Below, piece after piece: positions 42,856-49,109 of a stretch of 61,847 bases of DNA. The stretch's first letter is position 1. Each line of letters begins with the position of its first letter. This stretch comes from Bacillota bacterium (GTDB lineage: Bacteria; Bacillota; Clostridia; Oscillospirales; Ruminococcaceae). A model generated the notes under the pieces. It had not been told where the DNA came from and ran no database searches. It was given only the letters and a program-made list of their open reading frames with translations. The stretch lies in contig JAEWWT010000002.1 in the NCBI GenBank assembly GCA_023396225.1, positions 1 through 61,847 of the forward strand, in the 5' to 3' direction. A program made the position numbers and the translations under genes.

Positions 42856-43080
42856 TTAATTTTCAAGGTTCTTATTGGTTAAAAGATACTCAATTGACAC
42901 CTGAAAATACTGTGAAATAGCATAAACCTTATCAACTGACGGAATAGATCCTTTTTTAAGATTATCAATTACAGAACAATGAAGATTGCATTCTTGAAGT
43001 AGCTGTCTTGCTGTAACGCCATTCTGCTTGCATAAAAACAAGATATTGTCGGTTAAAGTATTGGTATCAAAATTTGACAT
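42856..43080 (-). CDS. small XRE-family repressor
   Basis: This 74-residue protein is a single helix-turn-helix domain (VTARQLLQECNLHCSVIDNLKKG, then IPSVDKVYAISQYFQVSIEYLL). It is divergent from the gene at 43156, and a GTAAATTTAC palindrome lies in the shared promoter region, so it probably represses that gene. Confidence 0.82.
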   Translation of the reverse strand: MSNFDTNTLTDNILFLCKQNGVTARQLLQECNLHCSVIDNLKKGSIPSVDKVYAISQYFQVSIEYLLTNKNLEN

Positions 43081-43095
43081 AATAACTCCTTAATA

Positions 43096-43124
43096 TTGAC
43101 ATCTGTAAATTTACGGATTATAAT
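43096..43124 (+). promoter_or_regulatory. promoter with operator upstream of 43156
   Basis: TTGACA (43096-43101) and TATAAT (43119-43124) are 17 bases apart; the perfect palindrome GTAAATTTAC (43105-43114) sits in the spacer. Confidence 0.85.
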
Positions 43125-43155
43125 TGTTCCATATAATTACTTAAGAGGTGTAAAC

Positions 43156-43821
43156 ATGACATATTTTTATACAAATGGTTGCCAATATAATTCAAATTTA
43201 GACATATTGACTTTTAATAAACTAATAGAAGAAAACAAGAAAAAATATTTTTATAAAGACGGAATAAGCGAATATATAGAAAAATGGAAAAGTGCTTTAT
43301 CACAAATATATTTCAGCGAACTAAAAAGTCAGTTTAATTTAATTCATGATGATTTTTTCTCCTATGAAATATTTAATAATAACGGCATTAATTTAAGTCT
43401 ACATTTTAACATAAACAAAGCTGAAGAATTTTTAAAATATACCCCTATTCAAAAGGTACCATTAACTAAATTTGCCACTAAGGATAACATTACAGAGCAG
43501 TCTAATATTTTATTCTCAACTCCAGATTTTTTTGACTCAAAACATGACTATATAAATGATGTTTCGCCAATAATAATAATTAACTTAATTCTTAATAACA
43601 TGAAATATCTTGTTATTGACGGAAACCATAGAGTAGCTAAAAAAATTGCAAGCAAAAAAATGTATGTTAACGCAAGTTTACTTGAAGTTGACTATACAAT
43701 TGACTTATTTTATAGTAAATTTGAAATGGCAGTTTATTGTTTCTTGATAGAGGGCGAATTAATTAACAAATACGACGACTTCTCATTTTCGAAAGTTAAT
43801 TATTTTCTGAATCTGATTTAA
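43156..43821 (+). CDS. ParB-like DGNHR-motif protein
   Basis: From ATG 43156 (AAGAGG upstream) the protein is 221 residues. A segment near 150-185 (KYLVIDGNHRVAKKIASKK) matches the DGxHR motif of ParB/Srx/DNdB-like domains, which bind or hydrolyse nucleotides. The rest is unassigned. It is controlled by the divergent XRE protein, a typical arrangement for a defence or addiction cargo gene; that role is inferred. Confidence 0.68.
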   Translation: MTYFYTNGCQYNSNLDILTFNKLIEENKKKYFYKDGISEYIEKWKSALSQIYFSELKSQFNLIHDDFFSYEIFNNNGINLSLHFNINKAEEFLKYTPIQKVPLTKFATKDNITEQSNILFSTPDFFDSKHDYINDVSPIIIINLILNNMKYLVIDGNHRVAKKIASKKMYVNASLLEVDYTIDLFYSKFEMAVYCFLIEGELINKYDDFSFSKVNYFLNLI

Positions 43822-43981
43822 CACGGTTATGAAAACTTTTACCTTCGCCAGGATTGCCTAACATAAAACCGCTATTATCATTCTTTTTATTTTGTTCCAA
43901 CAAATTTGAAGTCAATACACCACACCCATAATAAACTGCTAACCGTTTATATTTATTACTGTTTGTTTTGTCTTTTTTCAT
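43796..43981 (-). CDS. 61-residue protein ending in a P-loop-like motif
   Basis: From ATG 43981 (AAAGGAG upstream) the product begins MKKDKTNSNKYKRLAVYYG and contains GFMLGNPGEGKSFHN near the C terminus. That motif looks like the Walker A of VirB4 (GFILGCPGSGKSF) but the protein is far too short for an ATPase. A third version occurs in the next gene upstream. It overlaps the convergent DGNHR gene by 26 bases. Confidence 0.55.
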   Translation of the reverse strand: MKKDKTNSNKYKRLAVYYGCGVLTSNLLEQNKKNDNSGFMLGNPGEGKSFHNRVKSDSENN

Positions 43982-43995
43982 AAAATCTCCTTTAT

Positions 43996-44014
43996 TGTTA
44001 CCCCAGTGGGAATT
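43996..44014. repeat. 19-bp palindrome, diverged copy
   Basis: One arm has changed (GTTACCCCA) and the other lost a G. It overlaps the macrodomain stop codon by two bases like the perfect copies. Confidence 0.6.
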
Positions 44015-44777
44015 ACTTTTTTTCATTATTCCAATCGTCTTTACAGGTCTGAATATTATCAGATGAAACGCTTTTATAGTTACATTTTTCATTTGTGCAT
44101 ATTATCTGATAAGGCGCACCGCTATTATAGTCTTTTCCATCTTTTCCGACCATCCAAGCACTATCCCTACCACAATCGGGACATGTTTTCAAATTATCCC
44201 ATGGATGAAATGCTTTTCCACTACCAGGCGCGCCTAATATAAAACCAGTACATTGTCCATAGTCTATTATGTTAGGCAAATCACTATATAGTAATACTAA
44301 AATATCTAAACAATTATCAAAATATTTTATTACCATGTTTATAACATCAGCATAATTCAGACCTCCAGTTCCAGTGCCTAGCAACGGAAGAGCTACACTC
44401 CAATAACCATTATTTCGCATAAAACGGTATAGATGATTTAATAGTTCATCTACGTGCTGCAGATTAGCAGACGAGCCTGGATACCGCATTGTCACGGCAT
44501 GAAAAACTTTCTTGCAATGAAGTCCACACGGTGCGGTTATAAAGTATTTACCCGGCTGTGTACCAAACAACCATGCTGATAGTTTAGGGAAGCGCCTAGC
44601 AGCTAATAGAGATTCTTTTTCAATTGAACCATTTGTTTGAAAATTGAGACTTTCTGCAATGCCCCGATGTAACCCTGACTTACAGCGCTTACCGCCCATA
44701 TACCCGCAACCGTTGCTTGCATTTACAATAATATCTGAATGTGCATTTGCTATATCACCGTTTATTATTCTGATCAC
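44013..44777 (-). CDS. macrodomain protein with C-terminal zinc-finger-like tail
   Basis: Residues 1-175 are a macrodomain: INGDIANAHSDIIVNASNGCG (ADP-ribose contact) and ALPLLGTGTGGLNY (phosphate loop). It should bind or remove ADP-ribose. A P-loop-like GFILGAPGSGKAFHPW follows near 180, then CPDCG and CTNEKC, a probable zinc ribbon. The start is GTG 44777 with GGAGG eight bases upstream. The combination of macrodomain, P-loop-like peptide and zinc ribbon is unusual. Confidence 0.83.
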   Translation of the reverse strand: MIRIINGDIANAHSDIIVNASNGCGYMGGKRCKSGLHRGIAESLNFQTNGSIEKESLLAARRFPKLSAWLFGTQPGKYFITAPCGLHCKKVFHAVTMRYPGSSANLQHVDELLNHLYRFMRNNGYWSVALPLLGTGTGGLNYADVINMVIKYFDNCLDILVLLYSDLPNIIDYGQCTGFILGAPGSGKAFHPWDNLKTCPDCGRDSAWMVGKDGKDYNSGAPYQIICTNEKCNYKSVSSDNIQTCKDDWNNEKK

Positions 44778-44821
44778 GCTGAGCACCTCCAAAAAACAGA
44801 TTGTTTATTATCTATCTTCTT

Positions 44822-44840
44822 AATTCCCCACTGGGGAATT
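44822..44840. repeat. 19-bp palindrome between operon genes
   Basis: Perfect copy between the XRE gene stop and the macrodomain gene. Confidence 0.92.
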
Positions 44841-44849
44841 ATTTTTATT

Positions 44850-45185
44850 TCAATTTTTATTAGTCGTATCATTTTTTGTTAAAGATAAAAGCATATTGAA
44901 CACTTGCATAATTACAGCTTGCTTATCTTCAGGAATTTTCCTAAAGTACACAAGCAGCGTTCTTTCGTTCTTGGAAAGACACATTAGATCATCTCGTCCA
45001 TTTTCAGCAAAATGGTCAAGAGAAACCCCAAAGTAGTCTGCTATTCTTTCTACCGTATTTAATGTAACTGTAGCTCCTGCTTCCCACCGTTTAAGGTTTC
45101 CTGAACTTAATCCCAGTTTTTTTAATATGGGTGAAGGTTTTTCATTTCTTTCTTCACATAGTGCAACAAATTTGTCATAAAACAT
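44850..45185 (-). CDS. XRE-family regulator
   Basis: This 111-residue protein has an N-terminal helix-turn-helix (PSPILKKLGLSSGNLKRWEAG, then TLNTVERIADYFGVSLD) and a helical C terminus. It lies 30 bases after the Cas12f-like gene in the same direction, with the palindrome and its own AAAGGA ribosome site between. It may be co-transcribed with the effector. Confidence 0.85.
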   Translation of the reverse strand: MFYDKFVALCEERNEKPSPILKKLGLSSGNLKRWEAGATVTLNTVERIADYFGVSLDHFAENGRDDLMCLSKNERTLLVYFRKIPEDKQAVIMQVFNMLLSLTKNDTTNKN

Positions 45186-45198
45186 AGACTATCCTTTC

Positions 45199-45217
45199 AA
45201 TTCCCCAGTGGGGAATT
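45199..45217. repeat. 19-bp palindrome after the Cas12f-like gene
   Basis: Perfect copy overlapping the effector stop codon by two bases. Confidence 0.92.
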
Positions 45218-46583
45218 ATTCTTCGTTAGATTCTTCTTCATCAATTTGTTTTCCTGAAAGCTTATCAATATCTTTATTTGTAAGAAGTTTCGCCAGTGCT
45301 ATATCATCGAATTCTTTAATTTGACCGCATTTTTCACACACATACATATCGTCAGACATCTTACAGCAAAAATCTTTACAATCATCACACCAGGTACGCA
45401 ATGTTTTATAATTAACTTTAACTACCTTAATGCCAACTTCTTTTGCCTTATACACTGTCTTTGATATTAGGTCATAATGCGACCAATCTTTAAGAAGAGT
45501 ATTCTTTTCAAGGGTTTCTGTTGAACAGCCTTTGAGATCTTCAATTTGTATAACCCCACACTTGTTTTGAATTGCCCAGTTCACAATTTGTCTTGAATAC
45601 TTGTGATTAGTTGTGTTCCTAAAGTTTGATATTGTTTCAGAAATATGTTCAAGCGGCTTTAATTTTGTTTTATATCCATGTCCAACTCGTCCACCGCCAC
45701 AAAGCATTGAGTATTTTTTTGTTGCACTCTGAATATTCCTTTTTCTTCTATTTATTTGTATTGCGAAGCTTTCAACCTCTCCACCATCTATATTTAGCAC
45801 TCTATCGATGTCACTGAAAGCAACTGTAACAGCATTTCCTTTTGCAATATGTACACCCATAATACTATTTGGATTATATTTTTCAGCAACATCATTTATC
45901 GGCTTGTCAAAAGAATATGAAAGCATTAAAAACCATTTCTTATGTGAATAAACAAGTTTACTTCCGGATATTTTATATACACCATCATAACACCTTTCAA
46001 GTATCGTCCGAACTGACCTTGCTGATTTTCCTGGAGTAATTGTTTTGAAATCTAAACGTCCCTGTGCTAGTCCCAATTCTTTTTTATATTTGTTTGATAA
46101 AAGGGAAAGAGTAACAATCCAATCTTTTGGCTTGCTGTCATTTTCTTCTGTTGTGAAGCCAAGACTTATATTTTTAGCAGACAGATCTATCGGCATACCT
46201 GATCTGAACGATGGAATAGATTTTTCACCACGGAATATTTCCGATTTTTCCTTTGAAAGCTTTTTAGATACATTTTGTAAGAGAGCTGATAAGTTACCTG
46301 TGTTCATTTTCTCAGTTGCTTTGGAAAGTTCAGAATAAATATAAGAACTTAAAGCCGGATAGCCCATTATTTCAACTTTCTGTTCTTTTGTTGGATAATC
46401 ACCAAACTTCTTTTTATACTCCGATTCAAAATCCCAGAACTCCCACGATAGCTGAACCGCTTTATTAGCTGCTATTCTTGTTTCATACTGCAAATCCCAT
46501 AGTATTTTGTTTACGCTTTTATAATCAATAATTTCATCATTTTTTGATATTAGCTGAAGCTTAACTACTTTCGTCATAATCAT
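45216..46583 (-). CDS. cas12f: Cas12f1-like effector with inactivated RuvC-I site
   Basis: This 455-residue protein matches the AsCas12f1 clade (recalled, not searched) over its length: LQYETRIAANKAVQLSWEF near 31-49, GNLS near 96, EIFRGEKSIPSF near 115-126, GGEVESF near 267 and FRNTTNHKYSRQIVNWAI near 321-338. RuvC-I reads IMGVHIAKGN: the catalytic Asp is His245 (codon CAT, bases 45851-45849, one change from GAT). RuvC-II Glu348 (IQIEDL) and RuvC-III Asp426 (EFDDIA) remain. Zinc cysteines are C399, C402, C416 and C419. Predicted to bind guide RNA and DNA without cutting. The ATG at 46583 uses the last CRISPR repeat (GAGGAAAG) as ribosome site. Confidence 0.92.
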   Translation of the reverse strand: MIMTKVVKLQLISKNDEIIDYKSVNKILWDLQYETRIAANKAVQLSWEFWDFESEYKKKFGDYPTKEQKVEIMGYPALSSYIYSELSKATEKMNTGNLSALLQNVSKKLSKEKSEIFRGEKSIPSFRSGMPIDLSAKNISLGFTTEENDSKPKDWIVTLSLLSNKYKKELGLAQGRLDFKTITPGKSARSVRTILERCYDGVYKISGSKLVYSHKKWFLMLSYSFDKPINDVAEKYNPNSIMGVHIAKGNAVTVAFSDIDRVLNIDGGEVESFAIQINRRKRNIQSATKKYSMLCGGGRVGHGYKTKLKPLEHISETISNFRNTTNHKYSRQIVNWAIQNKCGVIQIEDLKGCSTETLEKNTLLKDWSHYDLISKTVYKAKEVGIKVVKVNYKTLRTWCDDCKDFCCKMSDDMYVCEKCGQIKEFDDIALAKLLTNKDIDKLSGKQIDEEESNEE

Positions 46584-46587
46584 TTTC

Positions 46588-46822
46588 CTTTCCTCACGCA
46601 AATTTACGCGTATTGCAACATTTTGATTATTTTTTGAACATCTTGAATGGTATACTTTCCTCACGCGCGGTGTGTGCGTATTGCAACAGTATATTGTTTG
46701 GTCTTACCATTTGGTTGCTTCCCCTTTCCTCACGCGCGGTGTGTGCGTATTGCAACCGTACTGTTAAGGATATCATCGAAATATACCTACACTTTCCTCA
46801 CGCACATGCGTGCGTATTGCAA
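46588..46822 (-). CRISPR. cassette C array, four repeats
   Basis: Minus-strand order: repeats 46792-46822, 46724-46756, 46655-46687 and 46588-46619, with spacers of 35, 36 and 35 nt. The middle two repeats are identical 33-mers; the first and last differ in the hairpin but keep GTTGCAATA-type start and TGAGGAAAG end. The last repeat runs into the start of the Cas12f-like gene. Confidence 0.88.
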
Positions 46823-46944
46823 TCGCAGCGAGTGAAGCCCGTACGGACTACTATGTACGGAGCTGACCTTGTCGAGAGTAAAACCAACGCTGCAAGCAGC
46901 GGTTTAAGGTTACGATCTCGATCTGAGGGTGCAAAGTCACCCCG
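46823..46944 (-). ncRNA. cassette C leader, tracrRNA-like
   Basis: About 120 nt joined to the first repeat without a gap, giving a natural tracrRNA-crRNA fusion. CTTCACTCGC (46828-46837) can pair 8 of 10 with GTGAGGAAAG of the repeat. The CTCCGTAC...GTACGG hairpin followed by CTTCAC resembles the AsCas12f1 tracrRNA as I remember it. Confidence 0.82.
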
Positions 46945-46963
46945 AATTCCCCAGTGGGGAATT
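46945..46963. repeat. 19-bp palindrome at the edge of cassette C
   Basis: Perfect copy. Its TA joins the ssb stop codon, directly after the conserved SSB tail DLPF. Confidence 0.92.
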
Positions 46964-47372
46964 AGAATGGTAAATCACTATTTCCAACTACTTCTTCAAA
47001 ATCTGATAAGTCAAAATCACTTGACTGTGTTTCTTCTTGTTCTGCTTTGCTTTTTCCGGCGAAGAAAACGTGTTGTGCTTCTACCTCAGTATAATATGTT
47101 AATTTTCCATCTTTCTTATTTTTAAAGTTACCTGATTTAAGACTTCCTTGAATAAGAATTGGCTTACCTTTACGGAATTTTTTTGCCACAAGTTCAGCCG
47201 TCTTTCGCCATACAACAATTTTTATGTAGTCTGCCTTTTGTACTCCTTCTTTGTTTGGCAAACGGTTTGATGCTATAGTAAATCTACACACAAAATCTCC
47301 TGAAGGAGTCTGTGTTAATTCTGGTTCAGCTGTAAGTCTTCCTAATAAAATTACTTGATTTAAATCTGCCAT
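46962..47372 (-). CDS. ssb: single-stranded DNA-binding protein
   Basis: This 136-residue protein has the OB fold start MADLNQVILLGRLTAEPEL, FTIASNRLPNKEG and the acidic C-terminal tip ending DLPF used to recruit partners. It is full length. ICE-borne SSB coats the transferred strand. The ATG (47372) has AAAGGA upstream. Longer open frames upstream run through the guide-RNA cassette and are not coding. Confidence 0.96.
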   Translation of the reverse strand: MADLNQVILLGRLTAEPELTQTPSGDFVCRFTIASNRLPNKEGVQKADYIKIVVWRKTAELVAKKFRKGKPILIQGSLKSGNFKNKKDGKLTYYTEVEAQHVFFAGKSKAEQEETQSSDFDLSDFEEVVGNSDLPF

Positions 47373-47416
47373 AATAATTTGTCCTTTCATATTATAAAAT
47401 AAATTATACTTTTTTC

Positions 47417-47553
47417 TGTTCGTGAGCGAGTAATGCAACAGCACACAAAGCCTAACACCTTTCCTCGCACGCTCGCATATTGCAACTTTTTCGACACTCG
47501 GACTCTGATTTACCATACACTCTTTCCTCACACGCACGCTCGCATATTGCAAC
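47417..47553 (-). CRISPR. cassette D repeats (2 plus a remnant)
   Basis: Repeats at 47522-47553 and 47459-47486 are 35 nt apart. The second has a hairpin shortened by four bases. A decayed third (near 47417-47439) keeps GTTGCATTACTCGC. The hairpin here is built from GAGC/GCTC-type changes relative to cassettes B and C. Confidence 0.75.
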
Positions 47554-47673
47554 CGCAGCGAGTGAAGTCCGCACGGACTACTATGTACGGAGCTAACCTT
47601 GTCGAGAGTAAAACCAACGCTGCAAGCAGCGATTTAAGGTTACGATCTCGATCTGAGGGTGCAAAGTCACCCC
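47554..47673 (-). ncRNA. cassette D leader, tracrRNA-like
   Basis: Nearly identical to the other leaders. A change in the GTCCGTACGGAC hairpin (one T to C on the plus strand) gives a G-containing pair position. The pairing tract CTTCACTCGC is at 47558-47567. Confidence 0.78.
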
Positions 47674-47692
47674 AATTCCCCACTGGGGAATT
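47674..47692. repeat. 19-bp palindrome at the edge of cassette D
   Basis: Perfect copy overlapping the stop codon of the 47691-48353 gene by two bases. Confidence 0.92.
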
Positions 47693-48353
47693 ATTCTTTA
47701 TATTTATCTATCTTATTTTTTATATCCTGTTTCTTTTCAATTTCGTTAAGCTGATCTTCTTTATATTCAATGTATTCTGTAACTATTTTCTCCCCATCGA
47801 CAAGAAACCAACATCGTTCTCTATAGTATTGCATAAAGTTTATATCTTTTTCCCATTCCTCGTGATATGGTTTGATTTGCAAATCATTATAATTTTCTGC
47901 ATAATTTATAAATTCATTTACATCATTTTCTGATAAAAATAAATATCTCAAGTTTACTTTACAGATTTTACTTTCACCGTCAATAATTACACTTACTTCA
48001 AATCGATTATCTCCAGGAATAAGGGAATTAAGAATCCCTTTATATTTTTGATTATCTTTTATAACCCACACTTCTTGATTCTTTTTTAAACCAACAGCTT
48101 TTGGTGTACATCCATAATAAAAACCAACAAGCTCTACCGTTCCAACTACAAACCCTAACAAAGCAAAAATAATAAATAATCCTCTTATTGGAGGTAACGC
48201 AATAGCACCAATTACTGCGCTTATAGAAATTATAATTAAAACAAACCCCCAAAGATTACCTTGTTCAACTTGCGATCTTAATTTATTAAATTTGTTATTT
48301 TCTATTTTATCCTTATATTCGAAATGCGGTTCTTTTAATGCAAAGTCATCCAT
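47691..48353 (-). CDS. membrane protein with two transmembrane segments
   Basis: From ATG 48353 (AAGGAG seven bases upstream) the protein is 220 residues. Two membrane segments (GFVLIIISISAVIGAIAL, LFIIFALLGFVVGTVELVGF; near 36-77) are followed by a cytoplasmic domain with a beta-barrel-like stretch (GILNSLIPGDNRFEVSVII). Unassigned. Cassette E lies in its 5' leader. Confidence 0.7.
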   Translation of the reverse strand: MDDFALKEPHFEYKDKIENNKFNKLRSQVEQGNLWGFVLIIISISAVIGAIALPPIRGLFIIFALLGFVVGTVELVGFYYGCTPKAVGLKKNQEVWVIKDNQKYKGILNSLIPGDNRFEVSVIIDGESKICKVNLRYLFLSENDVNEFINYAENYNDLQIKPYHEEWEKDINFMQYYRERCWFLVDGEKIVTEYIEYKEDQLNEIEKKQDIKNKIDKYKE

Positions 48354-48436
48354 ATTCATTCTCCTTAAAACTTATATGTGTAAGTTTTCAATGATACTTT
48401 CATCATTTAAGTGTGTGTAATAGTTGGAACAACTTT

Positions 48437-48466
48437 CTTTCCTCACGCGCATGGCGCGAATTGCAA
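48437..48466 (-). CRISPR. cassette E single repeat
   Basis: One 30-nt repeat with the hairpin CGCGCCATGCGCG and end TGAGGAAAG. About 35 nt of unique sequence follow, a potential single guide, with no second repeat. Evidence that a single-spacer cassette can persist. Confidence 0.65.
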
Positions 48467-48588
48467 TCGCAGCGAGTGAAGTCCGTACGGACTACTATGT
48501 ACGGAGCTAACCTTTTCGAGAGTAAAACCAACGCTGCAAGCAGCGGTTTATGGTTACGATCTCGATCTGAGGGTGCAAAGTCACCCCG
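48467..48588 (-). ncRNA. cassette E leader, tracrRNA-like
   Basis: Same ~120-nt leader with a single G-to-T-type change in the CTTGTCGAG segment (CTTTTCGAG on plus). Pairing tract at 48472-48481. Confidence 0.75.
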
Positions 48589-48607
48589 AATTCCCCAGTG
48601 GGGAATT
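48589..48607. repeat. 19-bp palindrome at the edge of cassette E
   Basis: Perfect copy overlapping the next gene's stop codon by two bases; a T-rich run follows on the plus strand. Confidence 0.92.
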
Positions 48608-49073
48608 ATTTTTTATCATTTTCTTCTTCAATAATTGTTTGAAGGACTTCTTCAATATCAATTTTTGCTTCTTCAAAGTCTATATTATCTTGAATTAAAC
48701 AAGAATATATTTTACTATCATTTAATTCTTCGTATTTCAACAATCTCTTATTAAAACTCTCAGCTTTACTTTGTATAAAAGGATCTACTTGCCCAAAAGT
48801 TTTATAGTTTATGTAAATTTCATTTGTAATTTCATATTTTTCTTCTAGAACTTGTTCCGCAGTTACTGGGACTTTTATAGGAGTCACATCTTCAATAGGT
48901 TTGAGTAGTAATATACATCCTACAAATACTGTAACTCCTAAAATACTTCCAAAAATTAAGTGCTTATTAAAAAATCCACAGGTAAAACTTACATCTTTAA
49001 GACCCATAAGTATATTACCAATTCCAATTAATGCAAAAATACCGAGTAACACACCAAAAACTTTAAACCACAT
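48606..49073 (-). CDS. membrane protein with two transmembrane segments
   Basis: From ATG 49073 the protein is 155 residues with two N-terminal membrane segments (VFGVLLGIFALIGIGNILM and HLIFGSILGVTVFVGCILLL) and an acidic helical C-terminal domain. GGAAAGGA precedes the start. Probably a sister of other small membrane proteins in this cluster; function unknown. Confidence 0.68.
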   Translation of the reverse strand: MWFKVFGVLLGIFALIGIGNILMGLKDVSFTCGFFNKHLIFGSILGVTVFVGCILLLKPIEDVTPIKVPVTAEQVLEEKYEITNEIYINYKTFGQVDPFIQSKAESFNKRLLKYEELNDSKIYSCLIQDNIDFEEAKIDIEEVLQTIIEEENDKK

Positions 49074-49090
49074 TTTTATTTTCCTTTCCA

Positions 49091-49109
49091 AATTTCCCAG
49101 TGGGGAATT
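49091..49109. repeat. 19-bp palindrome, rightmost copy
   Basis: One mismatch (T for C at the fifth base). It overlaps the stop codon of the zinc-ribbon gene. No copy was found to the right of this one. Confidence 0.85.

Noticed and set aside
45216..46583. Effector as an ordinary insertion-sequence TnpB
   Set aside because: The closer match is the Cas12f1 clade, there is no transposase or IS end beside it, and an array with tracrRNA-like leader adjoins it.
46962..47552. SSB frame extended upstream to 196 residues
   Set aside because: The first 60 codons translate the guide-RNA cassette and have no ribosome site at their start; the ATG at 47372 gives a standard SSB.
26604..48466. Repeats as iterons for plasmid-type replication
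   Set aside because: They are spread over 22 kb in operon leaders, always follow the same structured leader, and are far from the replication-type genes at 55-57 kb.
44000..49000. Search for cas1, cas2 or cas4 near the Cas12f-like gene
   Set aside because: No adaptation gene is recognisable in the window; the arrays may be inherited or acquired in trans.
334..49109. 19-bp palindromes as simple Rho-independent terminators only
   Set aside because: Many copies lack a T-run, several lie between co-transcribed genes, and others are inside coding regions, so termination cannot be their sole role.
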